Shown here piece by piece: positions 24,688-32,229 of a DNA stretch of 64,000 nt. Within the stretch, counting starts at the first letter, position 1; each line of letters begins with the position of its first letter. The DNA comes from Streptomyces sulfonofaciens (GTDB lineage: Bacteria; Actinomycetota; Actinomycetes; Streptomycetales; Streptomycetaceae): the NCBI RefSeq assembly GCF_014656295.1, contig NZ_BNCD01000009.1:266057-330056 (forward strand), given 5' to 3'. Made by a program: the position numbers and the translations under genes. The notes beneath the pieces are model-generated. The model was not told where the DNA came from and did not search any database. It saw nothing but the letters and a program-made list of their open reading frames with translations.

Positions 24688-25311
24688 ATGAGCGACGCCA
24701 GTGGATTCGTGGACACTCCCCCGACCGCCCTCGCCGACGTCCTCGGGCGGGAGCAGGTCATGGACGTCGGCATACGCCCCCTCTGGTCCCCGATGCCGCG
24801 CGTGGCCGGCCCCGCGTTCACGGTGCGGTGTCCTCCCGGCGACAACCTGATGCTGCACGCCGCCGTCCACCGCGCGGAGCCGGGCTCGGTCATCGTGGTG
24901 GAGTCGGGAGACCTGGACTACGCGCTCGCCGGCGGGAACGTCTGCGCGGTCGCCCAGCGCCGTGGCGTCGTGGGCTTCGTGCTCGACGGGTTGATCCGCG
25001 ATGTCGCCGAGGCACGCGAGCACGGCTTCCCCGTCTTCGCCCGCGGTGTGATCCCCGTCCCCGGCGCGAAGTCGGCCGTCGAGCCGCTCAACGTCCCGGT
25101 GCGGTGCGGAGGGGTGCGGGTGCACCCCGGCGACATCGTGGTGGCCGACGAGGAGGGCGTCGTGGCCGTCCCCCGCGCCCGCCGGGAGGAAGCGCTCCGC
25201 GGGGCCCTGGCGAAGGTGGCCAAGGAGGCCGGGGAATCCCTGGACGCCTGGGAAGAGGCCCACAGGACCCGTATCGACAGGATCCTGAGCGAGAAGGGCT
25301 TCGAGGTCTGA
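24688..25311 (+). CDS. RraA-like / 4-hydroxy-4-methyl-2-oxoglutarate aldolase family protein
   Basis: 207 residues, ATG after AGGAAAGAAGAGC. The RraA fold signature is present: GPAFTVRCPPGDNLMLHAAV, then the active-site motif LDGLIRD (D100, R104, D105), GFPVFARG and a final DIVVADEEGVVAVPR. Family members with an intact G-x-x-R-D and metal-binding Asp are class II aldolases that split 4-hydroxy-4-methyl-2-oxoglutarate or related hydroxy-acids into pyruvate-type products and can decarboxylate oxaloacetate. Others, such as E. coli RraA, bind RNase E. The intact D/R/D motif favours the enzyme. It stands alone between a terminator and a convergent broken gene, so the pathway is not shown by context. 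Confidence 0.82.
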   Translation: MSDASGFVDTPPTALADVLGREQVMDVGIRPLWSPMPRVAGPAFTVRCPPGDNLMLHAAVHRAEPGSVIVVESGDLDYALAGGNVCAVAQRRGVVGFVLDGLIRDVAEAREHGFPVFARGVIPVPGAKSAVEPLNVPVRCGGVRVHPGDIVVADEEGVVAVPRARREEALRGALAKVAKEAGESLDAWEEAHRTRIDRILSEKGFEV

Positions 25312-25364
25312 CGAACCCGGGGCCGGCAGGCGCCCCCGGGGCCGACCGACGCCCCGTGCCGGCA

Positions 25365-25417
25365 GGAGCGGTGGACGCCCTCCGGCCGTGTCAGAAGGAG
25401 CGGTGGACGCCCTCCGG
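25365..25417. repeat. Exact 21-bp direct repeat at the 3' end of the broken DUF6924 gene
   Basis: The 21-base sequence beginning GGAGCGGTGGACGCCCTCC lies at 25365-25385 and again at 25397-25417. The second copy covers the last codons of the minus-strand gene (encoding PEGVHRSF), and the first lies just beyond its stop, so the gene's tail was duplicated. Confidence 0.7.
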
Positions 25418-25758
25418 ATCGTCGAGGGCGAGCCCCGCGAACTCCTGGAAGTCCATGTTGGAGACGTAGAGGTTGGCGTGGATCTCGCTCACGCCACCCG
25501 GCACCGTGCGGAACTGGCCGCCGTACTGGACCATCTCCTCGTACCACGTGTCGTCACCGACCAGTTCGGGAGTGGCGGTGGTGACGGCGAGCAGGGCGTG
25601 GTGGTCGGCCTGCATGGTGGTGCGGTCGGCCACGAAGACGGGGTAGGGACAGGTGTCGGCGCCGACGGCGGCCGGCAGGTCCTCGGTGGAGACCCCGGCG
25701 AAGCCCGGATCGTCCACGACGTGGACGGTCGCCTCGAACTCCCCGTCGCCCCATTTCG
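25391..25758 (-). pseudogene. DUF6924-type gene, 3' fragment, cut off by the insertion sequence
   Basis: This minus-strand fragment encodes DGEFEATVHVVDDPGF, then VFVADRTTMQADHHALLAV and a C-terminal IHANLYVSNMDFQEFAG, the pattern I recall for the actinobacterial DUF6924 family (small, function unknown). Its N-terminal 40 codons lie 2.4 kb away at 28147-28263. Removing 25759-28154 joins AACGCGAAATGG to GGCGACGGG in frame and restores a 158-residue protein. The short open frame across the junction (starting MCQNPKWG) comes from the element's end and is probably not a functional gene. The host gene is therefore intact except for the insertion. Confidence 0.9.
25751..25758. repeat. Target-site duplication, left copy (CCATTTCG)
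   Basis: Eight bases, CCATTTCG, directly flank the left inverted repeat and recur at 28147-28154 after the right one. An 8-bp duplication is typical of ISL3-family elements. Confidence 0.93.
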
Positions 25759-25856
25759 GGTTCTGGCACACATTCCGTGAATCACCACGCTGAGTGAGGA
25801 TTGCCGGGCGGGCAGCACCTCGGGAAGCTGCCTAAAAATGATTCGTCCCCAGTGCG

Positions 25857-27478
25857 GTGTGGCTGACAGTTTGGCCCGTGGCAGAGGTGGTGCTCCGGCT
25901 GGAGGAGTTGCTGTTCCCGTCAATCGCAGATGTGGCTGTGCTGTCGGTCGACGTGAACGATGAGGCGGTACGTATTGAGGCCCGAAGCACGGTGGCCGGG
26001 TTCGATTGCCCTGGCTGCGGGAGCTGGTCTCGGCGCGTTCACAGCTCCTACCTGCGGTTTCCCGCTGATGTGCCCAGCGGCGGCAGACGGGTCGTCCTCT
26101 GCCTGCGGGTCCGCAGGTTCCTCTGCCCGGTCATCTCGTGCGGGCGCCGGACCTTCGCCGAGCAGATGCCGGGGCTGACTCGTCGGTACGGCCGACGGAC
26201 CGAGCGCCTGCGGTCGACGCTGGCCGCGGTCGGCCTCGCACTTGCCGGTCGGGCCGGGGCCCGCATGGCGAGAGTCTTCGGCTTGTCCGTCAGCCGCAGC
26301 ACGGTGCTGCGGCTGGTCGAATCCTTGCCCGACCCAGAAGTTTCCGCCCCGCGCGTCGTCGGCGTCGATGAGTACGCGACCCGCAAAGGCCGCCACTACG
26401 GGACCGTCCTGGTCGACGTCGAAAGCCGACGCCCGGTGGACCTGCTGCCCGACCGGAAGCCTCCAGCCTGCCCGCTTGGCTCGCGAAGCGGCCAGGGGTC
26501 GAAGTGGTCTGCCGCGATCGGGCACCGTTCTTCGCCGAAGGCGCCACCGCCGGGGCGCCCCAGGCAGTGCAGGTTGCGGACAGGTGGCATCTCTGGCACA
26601 ACCTGAGCGAAGCCGCCGAGCGTTGTGTCGCAGACCACCGCGGATGCCTGCGGGTGCTGGCCCCAGATCCAGCCCAGCCTGCCCCCGAGCTGGAGAAGTT
26701 CGAAGACCCGTCCGGCTCGCCCTGGCCAAGGGGACACCGCTTCGCTGACCGAACCCGGGCCAACCACGCGACTGTCCACGAACTGCTGACCGCCGGACTC
26801 AGCCGGAGGGCGATTGGCCGCCAACTCCGCATGACCTCGCGTACCGTCAAACTCTTCGCCGACGCAGCCACCCCAGAGGACCTCTTCCGCGGGCAGTGGC
26901 AGGGCCGGCCGTCCAAGCTGGACGCGTTCAAGCCCTACCTGGATGACCGCTGGAACCAGGGCTGCACGAACGCCTGGGCGGTATGGGAGGAGATCGTGTC
27001 ACTCGGCTATCAGGGCAGCTACCAGCGCGTTCGCGCCTACTTCCGGGAGAAGAGGACCTCTCCCAACCCGATCACAGCTCGACCACCATCACCCCGCGTC
27101 GTCGCCGGCTGGATCCTCCGACGCCCCGAGACCCTCCCTGAGATCGACCATCTTCGGCTCAAGGCAGTCTTGGTCCACTGCCCCGAGCTCGGCGCCCTCA
27201 CTTCTCACGTCCGGTCCTTCGCCCGGATGCTCACCGAGCGCCAGGGCGAACGGCTTCCGCAGTGGCTCGACGCCGTCCGGCGCGACGACCTCCCCAGCCT
27301 CCACACCCTGGCCGCGGGCATCGAACGTGACCGTGAGGCCGTCATTGCCGGGCTCACCCTGCCCTGGAACTCCGGCGTCGTCGAAGGACACGTCAACCGG
27401 ATCAAAATGCTCAAACGCCAGATGTTCGGCCGGGCCGGCTTCGCTCTCCTGCGGAAGAGGGTTCTTCTGGCCAGCTGA
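25857..27478 (+). pseudogene. ISL3-family transposase with one-base frameshift
   Basis: The N-terminal half shows the ISL3 zinc-binding domain (CPGC near residue 45, then CLRVRRFLCPVISCGRRTFAEQ) and the first catalytic Asp in VVGVDEYATRKGRHYG. The C-terminal half, in another frame, carries the second Asp (VADRWHLWHNL) and the catalytic Glu (SGVVEGHVNRIKMLKRQMFG). The frames join near 26454-26456, where GACCGGAAGC needs one more G to read Asp-Arg-Glu-Ala-Ser-Ser. All three DDE residues survive, so the loss is either recent or a sequencing error. The start at 25857 is a GTG; the GTG at 25878 is equally possible. No slippery run supports programmed frameshifting. Confidence 0.88.
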
Positions 27479-27521
27479 CCACAGCCACCCATAGGGTGAC
27501 GGGGACGAGAGAAGATGCACC

Positions 27522-28109
27522 ATGGATCCCCGCATACCCCGCCTGCGTCGCAAGCTGGCCGCGATCCCGTTCCAACCCCTGCGCAGCCACTCCTTCGGAG
27601 AAGAGCAACACAAGTTCCGCCTAGGTCCGAAGCTGGCAGAAGCACGCGTCGCTGCGTTCGAGGCCGAGCACGACATCGCCCTGCCCGACGCCTACCGGCA
27701 GTTCCTCACGCACATCGGCGGCTCAGGCGCGGCGCCGTTCTACGGCCTCATGCCGCTGGAGCGGTGTTCCCTGCTGGTCATGAACCCGCGTGAGGAACCG
27801 GGGACACCCCGCGGATTCGACGACGCAGAACCCGGGGGTCAGGGACGCGACCTCTTCCTCCACGTCATCGAAATGGGCTGCACCGACGTATGCGTCATCG
27901 CGGTGACCGGTCCCCTCACCGGCCGCGTCCTCATCGGCAACAGCGACGGGTTCTGGGGCCCCAACGTCTCCTCCGCCACCGACTTCCTCGACTGGTACGA
28001 ACGCTGGCTCAACCACATGAGCGCCGGACGCGACAACCGGGCCCTGGAACTCACCTCACCCCAGCTTCGTGCCCATCCCGACAGGCATCGCATGGCACCG
28101 AAGATTTGA
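27522..28109 (+). CDS. SMI1/KNR4 family protein (possible immunity protein) carried by the insertion sequence
   Basis: 195 residues, ATG after GAGAGAAG. The SMI1/KNR4 core is visible: a basic N-terminal helix, VAAFEAEHDIALPDAYRQFL, THIGGSGAAPFYGLMPLE, then VIAVTGPLTGRVLIGNSDGF and a final DFLDWYERWLNH. In bacteria this superfamily is best known as immunity proteins of polymorphic toxin systems (contact-dependent or type VI/VII secreted), where they bind the toxin. It lies 43 bases after the transposase and wholly between the inverted repeats, so it is a passenger. No cognate toxin gene is adjacent inside the element. The immunity role here is inference; a host-regulation role is also possible. 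Confidence 0.85.
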   Translation: MDPRIPRLRRKLAAIPFQPLRSHSFGEEQHKFRLGPKLAEARVAAFEAEHDIALPDAYRQFLTHIGGSGAAPFYGLMPLERCSLLVMNPREEPGTPRGFDDAEPGGQGRDLFLHVIEMGCTDVCVIAVTGPLTGRVLIGNSDGFWGPNVSSATDFLDWYERWLNHMSAGRDNRALELTSPQLRAHPDRHRMAPKI

Positions 28110-28146
28110 CTCTCCGTAACCACTCCACGGAAAGTGAGCCAGAACC

Positions 28147-28154
28147 CCATTTCG
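28147..28154. repeat. Target-site duplication, right copy (CCATTTCG)
   Basis: Same eight bases as 25751-25758, directly after the right inverted repeat at 28126-28146. Confidence 0.93.
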
Positions 28155-28263
28155 CGTTCAGGAGCGCCTTGACGGTCTCCCGCGCGTCGTCGTCCCCGAA
28201 ATCGGTGCGGACGACCGGGGCGTCCCCGTCGTCGTGGTCCGTGATCGGGGGCAGAGTGGTCAT
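28147..28263 (-). pseudogene. DUF6924-type gene, 5' fragment, cut off by the insertion sequence
   Basis: The fragment starts with ATG at 28263, with AGGAGAGC upstream on the minus strand. It encodes MTTLPPITDHDDGD, APVVRTDFGDDDARET and VKALLNAKWG before running into the insertion sequence, where the frame continues for ~30 unrelated codons. The VVRTDF segment is the usual N-terminal motif of DUF6924 proteins. It is the beginning of the gene whose rest lies at 25391-25758. Confidence 0.9.
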
Positions 28264-28731
28264 GGGCGGCTCTCCTGTACTCGGACACCCGCGACGGTCA
28301 GCGGGCGGGCAACGTGCAATGGGCGACGGCAACTGCGGTAGACGGGCAGGGCTGTCGCACACCCCGCTGACACCGCTCCGCACGGGGCGAGGAGATCTCA
28401 CACACCGTAGGGGCGTCGCGATGTTCGGTCACATTCCCGCGCGGTACGAAATCGTGAGCTTATTCCTTACGCGCTGCAAAACAGCCGACTTCGCACCTCG
28501 CATTACACGGCACCGTGCACCCGTACGTAAGATGACCGCCTGCCGGGACGCGCGCCGCGTTCCTCCCGCGTACCAGCGGTGCCACCGCCGAACGCGCGGT
28601 GCGGCGGCCGGGGCCGGGTCGGGCCGCAACCACGGCGAGTTCCTCCGGCGCGCGGTTCCGCGGGCCCGGTTCGCACCCGCTCTCACCGACCTCTGGTATT
28701 CCGCACTTTCCACCAGCTCTATGATCTCCCC
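28264..28731. other. Intergenic region between the broken DUF6924 gene and lsr2
   Basis: 468 bases containing the divergent upstream regions of the DUF6924-type gene (left) and lsr2 (right). It includes an AT-richer patch at 28441-28530. Open frames through it have no usable start or family signature. No gene supported. Confidence 0.45.
28720..28725 (+). promoter_or_regulatory. Candidate -10 element of lsr2 implying a leaderless transcript
   Basis: TATGAT lies six bases before the lsr2 ATG (28732), and no Shine-Dalgarno-like sequence is present. This spacing would start transcription at the ATG itself. A matching -35 is not clear. Confidence 0.4.
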
Positions 28732-29055
28732 ATGGCACAGAAAATCGTCACCATCTACACGGACGACCTCACGGGCGAAGAGTCGACAGAGGCCGCCACT
28801 CACACCTTCGCGCTGGACGGCGTGACATATGAAATCGATCTGTCCCCGGACAGTTACGATCAGCTCCTTGAGGCTCTTGGCCCGTTTGTGCACGCCGGGC
28901 GTAAGACCGGGAAAGTCCGCGGGCAGCGGAAGCCGGCACCCCGCGCCGAGGACACCGGGGCGATCCGGGTCTGGGCCAAGGAGAACGGCTACGACGTCAA
29001 CGAGCGCGGCCGTGTCCCCGCCAACATCCGCGAGGCCTACCAGAAGGCCCACTGA
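28732..29055 (+). CDS. lsr2: Lsr2 family nucleoid-associated protein
   Basis: 107 residues. The N-terminal dimerisation domain (MAQKIVTIYTDDLTG, then TFALDGVTYEIDLSPDSYDQL) is followed by a linker (GKVRGQRKPAPRAEDT) and the C-terminal DNA-binding domain with the minor-groove R-G-R motif (VNERGRVPANIREAYQKAH). Lsr2 is the actinobacterial H-NS counterpart: it oligomerises on AT-rich DNA and silences horizontally acquired and specialised-metabolite genes. The length is normal for the family. The ATG at 28732 starts exactly at the conserved MAQK; no ribosome site is seen and a -10-like TATGAT lies just upstream. Streptomyces usually carry two paralogues (Lsr2 and LsrL); which one this is cannot be told from the sequence alone. 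Confidence 0.95.
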   Translation: MAQKIVTIYTDDLTGEESTEAATHTFALDGVTYEIDLSPDSYDQLLEALGPFVHAGRKTGKVRGQRKPAPRAEDTGAIRVWAKENGYDVNERGRVPANIREAYQKAH

Positions 29056-29911
29056 CGCCACTCGCCGGCGCACGGGCCCGGCCGGACACCGCCGGGCCGC
29101 GCGTACCGCGCCGCGGCCGTCGGGCCCGGTGCGGGGGCCTCACCCCGGAACGTCCCGGACGGTCCACCCGGGAAACGGACTTCGGCGGGCGCCGGCCGCC
29201 GAGCGGGCGGCATTGGCGCACCCGCCCCGCGCTTCCCGCGGTAATGCGGCCGGCGGTTCGCCGGCCGCATTACCGGTGTCCACCCGGTTCTGGATTCGGC
29301 CGGGTCGATCCACGCGCCGCCCTCCACGTCGCGCCCACGGCCCGTCGTGGGATGCCGCCGAGCGGACCTTTGCCCGAACCGCCCGGCCGGCCTCCGGCGC
29401 TCACCTCGCGGGGAAGCCGTACACGCGCTCTGCGCCCGTCCGAAGGCTTTCCGCAATTCCCGCCGGCCCTGCCGGAAGTCCCGCGGCGCACGGGGGGCGT
29501 CCGTGTGCCGGAGGCGGTCGAATCGAGCGCTGCTCACCTTTTGGACGCGGTTCACGATGTTCTTATATGCGCGTGGCGAATCGGGAAAACGCGGCTCGAA
29601 CCCGTTCCGTGCGGCGGTCCGACCTGCCCGCCACCGAGCTGCCCGCCACCGGCCTACCGGCCGGCTGAAACCGTCGGCACGGCGCCCTCCGCCAAGCGGG
29701 CGGGGCGCGGGCCGTTCGGCCGCTCCCCCTGCTGCACCCCTCCCACGGGCCGGGCGTGGAAGGCCGGCCGACCTGTCGACTCCCCCTTTGCCGACGAGCC
29801 GGCCAGCCGTCCATCAGACGATCCCAGCGGGACGTTGGCCTATCAAGGCCGAAGTGGTGCACAATCCATGAGCCACGCTCATCGATGCGGGGGGGCAAGG
29901 GGAGCACCGCA
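29056..29911. other. Long intergenic region between lsr2 and the LysR regulator
   Basis: 856 bases with a perfect hairpin at 29242-29276. The open frames on both strands lack family signatures and plausible ribosome sites. The final ~100 bases, AT-richer around 29830-29885, probably hold the LysR promoter. No gene supported. Confidence 0.45.
29242..29276. terminator. Perfect 15-bp stem-loop downstream of lsr2
   Basis: GGTAATGCGGCCGGC (29242-29256) pairs fully with 29262-29276 around a 5-base loop. It lies 187 bases after the lsr2 stop and has no U-tract. A bidirectional terminator is the simplest reading; a structured regulatory element is possible. Confidence 0.5.
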
Positions 29912-30865
29912 TTGGACCTGACGGAGATAGAGACCTTCCTGACGCTGTCGGAGGAACTGCACTTCGGACGCACCGCGGAGCGCATGGGCCTGTCCCAGTC
30001 ACGCGTCAGCCAGTTGATCCGCTCGCTGGAACGGCGCATCGGCGCGGCGCTGTTCACCCGCACCAGCCGCCGGGTCGCGATGACCCCGCTGGGCGAACAC
30101 ACCCGGTGCACACTGGGCGCCGCGTACACGGACCTCAGGAAGAGCTACGACGAGGCGTGCGCCATCGCGCAGGGCATGGTCGGAACCCTGCACGTCGGCT
30201 TCATGGGCTGCCTCAACGGCCCGCCGCTGACCGACCTGGTTCTCGCCTTCGACCGCCGCTACCCGGCCTGCGACATCACGGTGGCCGAGGTGCCCTGGCA
30301 CGACCCCTACCGGCAGCTACGAGCCGGCGAGATCGACGTCCTGCTCACCCTGCTGCCGGTCGACGAACCGGATCTGGAGGTGGGCACCGTACTGGTGTCC
30401 CACCCGCGAGTGCTGGCAGCCGACCTGGACCATCCGCTGATGGAGCGCGACGAGATCGACATCGAGGACCTGGCGGACTGGGTCCTGCTCGACGGCCCCG
30501 CCGAACTGCCCGCCCCGCTCCGACACGGTTTCTGCCCGCGGTTCACCCCGCTCGGCCGGCCCCTGCGCCGCGGGCACGGCGGCCGGACCTACCAGGAGGC
30601 GCTGCACCGGGTCGCCACCGGCGACACGGTGTGGACGGCCCACGAAGGGCTGTTCCGCACCTACCGGCACCCCCGCGTCGGGCACCGGCCGCTCAGCGGA
30701 CTGTCCCCGGCCAACGGCGCCCTCGTCTGGCGGGCGGACGCCAAGAACGCCAAGACCCGTGCGTTCACGTCCCTGGCCGCGCAGTCGGCCCCCGGCCGCC
30801 CCGTCCCGGCGGCGCGTGCCGCTGCGCGGTCCCCGGCCGGGGCGGCTCGGGCCACCACCCGCTGA
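29912..30865 (+). CDS. LysR family transcriptional regulator
   Basis: 317 residues with a TTG start and AAGGGGAG eight bases upstream; the ATG at 29885 would add nine residues and has a weaker site. The N-terminal winged helix-turn-helix (LDLTEIETFLTLSEELHFG, TAERMGLSQSRVSQLIRSLE, LFTRTSRRVAMTPLGE) is canonical. The effector-binding half starts at GTLHVGFMGCLNG and includes LRAGEIDVLLTLLPVDEPDL and VLAADLDHPLMERDEI. The C-terminal ~30 residues are Ala/Pro/Arg-rich and atypical. LysR proteins usually act on a divergent neighbour, but here the upstream side is an 850-base gap, so the target may be its own promoter or the downstream genes. Confidence 0.9.
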   Translation: MDLTEIETFLTLSEELHFGRTAERMGLSQSRVSQLIRSLERRIGAALFTRTSRRVAMTPLGEHTRCTLGAAYTDLRKSYDEACAIAQGMVGTLHVGFMGCLNGPPLTDLVLAFDRRYPACDITVAEVPWHDPYRQLRAGEIDVLLTLLPVDEPDLEVGTVLVSHPRVLAADLDHPLMERDEIDIEDLADWVLLDGPAELPAPLRHGFCPRFTPLGRPLRRGHGGRTYQEALHRVATGDTVWTAHEGLFRTYRHPRVGHRPLSGLSPANGALVWRADAKNAKTRAFTSLAAQSAPGRPVPAARAAARSPAGAARATTR

Positions 30866-30998
30866 GCCCCCGGGTCCCGGTGCCCGATCCGGGGGGTGCG
30901 GGTCCGGGGCTCTGCACCCCGGCCGCCCGCGATAATCCCACCAGTTGTTTCCGAAGACGTGGGGTCCCCGCGGGGGCCCGAGGGGGGTGGCTCGCCCG

Positions 30999-31322
30999 AT
31001 GGCGATCAAGAAGTCCGTGGTGGACGAGTTCGTGGTGCCTGGCCTGGTCGGGTACTGGCTCGGTGCCAGTGCGCACGCCCTGCAGACGGCGGGTTTCACC
31101 GGGCTGTGGAGTCCGAACCCGCAGTCCGAGGTCGCCGCGCGGTACAGGAAGGCCACGGTGTACGGCGAGTTGCGGGTGGGCGTCTACGCGGCGAGCCCCC
31201 AGGACTCCAGGATCGTCATGACCGCCAAGGCCAACGTGGACAACGTCTACGCCCTGTTCAGGAGCCCCGGGCGCCGCATCATCGAGGCGTTCAGGACCTC
31301 GCTCCTCGGCCGTGCCGGTTAG
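30999..31322 (+). CDS. Small conserved-looking protein of unknown function
   Basis: 107 residues, ATG preceded by AGGGGGGTGG. It reads MAIKKSVVDEFVVPGLVGYW, LGASAHALQTAGFTGLWSP, then VGVYAASPQDSRIVMTAKAN and IIEAFRTSLLGRAG. The composition is balanced, with a mildly hydrophobic helix near residues 10-25 but no signal peptide. I do not recognise the family. It lies 133 bases after the LysR gene and ~115 bases before the nitroreductase on the same strand, so it may be part of a loose unit. An upstream ATG at 30945 would add 18 Pro/Gly-rich residues and is less likely. Confidence 0.55.
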   Translation: MAIKKSVVDEFVVPGLVGYWLGASAHALQTAGFTGLWSPNPQSEVAARYRKATVYGELRVGVYAASPQDSRIVMTAKANVDNVYALFRSPGRRIIEAFRTSLLGRAG

Positions 31323-31436
31323 GGCGTGCCGCCCCGGCGCCGGGGCGGAACGCGGGGGTGCCGGTGCCCTGTCACACCACCGGCCCCCGACGGTCGAAGG
31401 GGTACGGAGGCCGAGCAGACGGAGAGGTGAGCGATC

Positions 31437-32102
31437 TTGGACGTCTACGAGGCGGTCACGAGCCGGCGGGCCGTACGCGGCTTCACCGACCGGCCCGTGC
31501 CGAGGGAGGTGCTCCGGCGCGTGCTGTCCGCCGCGGCCCGGGCGCCCTCCGGCTCGAACCTCCAGCCGTGGCACTCCTACGTGCTGACCGGCGGACCGCT
31601 GGCCGAGCTCAAGAGGCGCACCGGCGAGCGCGTGGCCGCGGACGACGCCTGGGACGAGCGGGAGTACGAGATGTACCCGCCCACGCTGAAGTCCCCCTAT
31701 CTGGAGCGCCGGTCCGCCTTCGCCGAGCAGCGCTACGGCGCACTCGGCATCACACGCGAGGACCTGGAGGCACGTCAGCGGGCCGCCCGTGCGAACTGGG
31801 ACTGCTTCGGCGCGCCCGCCGCCCTGTTCTGCTACATCGACCGCGACATGGGACCGGCCCAGTGGTCCGATGTCGGCATGTACCTCCAGACCGTCATGCT
31901 GCTGCTGCGCGCCGAGGGACTGCACAGTTGCCCGCAGATGGCGTGGTCGGTGTACCGCAGGACCGTCGCCGAGATCCTGTCGCCCCCGGACGGACTCGTC
32001 CTCTTCTGCGGCGTGTCGATCGGCTACGAGGACGCCACGGTGGGCCAGGACCGCACGGACCGGGCACCCCTGCACGAGACGGTCACGTTCGTGGAGGGGT
32101 AG
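31437..32102 (+). CDS. Nitroreductase family protein
   Basis: 221 residues, TTG start behind GGAGAGGTGA. The family's FMN-binding N-terminus is clear: VYEAVTSRRAVRGFTDRPV, VLSAAARAPSGSNLQPWHSY. Later come SDVGMYLQTVMLLLRAEGL, SCPQMAWSVYR and VLFCGVSIGYED, typical of the C-terminal flavin and dimer contacts. Nitroreductases are FMN-dependent, NAD(P)H-using dimers that reduce nitro-aromatics, quinones or enones. The closest type I recall is the Streptomyces nitroreductase group near NfnB-like enzymes. The substrate is unknown. The gene is convergent with an aldehyde dehydrogenase; any pathway link is speculative. Confidence 0.92.
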   Translation: MDVYEAVTSRRAVRGFTDRPVPREVLRRVLSAAARAPSGSNLQPWHSYVLTGGPLAELKRRTGERVAADDAWDEREYEMYPPTLKSPYLERRSAFAEQRYGALGITREDLEARQRAARANWDCFGAPAALFCYIDRDMGPAQWSDVGMYLQTVMLLLRAEGLHSCPQMAWSVYRRTVAEILSPPDGLVLFCGVSIGYEDATVGQDRTDRAPLHETVTFVEG

Positions 32103-32157
32103 CCCGTCGCCGGGCGCGCGGTGGCCGGAGAGGGGCACCCCGGGAGAGGGGCGCCTC

Positions 32158-32177
32158 GGAGGCGGGGGCGCGCCTCC
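32158..32177. terminator. Hairpin between convergent nitroreductase and aldehyde dehydrogenase genes
   Basis: GGAGGCG (32158-32164) pairs with CGCCTCC (32171-32177) around a 6-base loop, followed by TTCT. It lies between the two convergent stops. Short but well placed. Confidence 0.4.
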
Positions 32178-32229
32178 TTCTCCGGACACCGCTCGCCGGG
32201 CCGGCCCGATGCGGTCCGAACGACCTCCC

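Larger units (their letters stand above)
25759..28146 (+). mobile_element. Complete ISL3-type insertion sequence with a SMI1/KNR4 passenger gene
   Basis: 2388 bp bounded by 21-bp inverted repeats (25759-25779 and 28126-28146) that match at 19 of 21 positions; both start GGTTCTGGC and end TTCCGTG. An 8-bp direct duplication, CCATTTCG, flanks it. Inside are an ISL3 transposase (frameshifted) and a 195-codon SMI1/KNR4 gene on the same strand, 43 bases apart and inside the repeats. It splits a DUF6924-type gene. The ends, duplication and host-gene repair are seen directly; that the passenger moves with the element follows from its position. Confidence 0.93.

Noticed and set aside
25391..25771. 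The 126-codon frame beginning MCQNPKWG as an independent gene
   Set aside because: Its first five codons come from the insertion sequence end; the rest is the 3' part of the interrupted DUF6924-type gene, shown by the 8-bp duplication.
26440..26470. Programmed ribosomal frameshift in the ISL3-type transposase
   Set aside because: No slippery run or downstream hairpin is evident, and ISL3 transposases are normally single-frame; a base loss is simpler.
29885..29914. ATG at 29885 as the LysR start
   Set aside because: The TTG at 29912 has AAGGGGAG at correct distance and begins exactly at the conserved helix; the ATG would add a Gly-rich extension. It remains a possible alternative.
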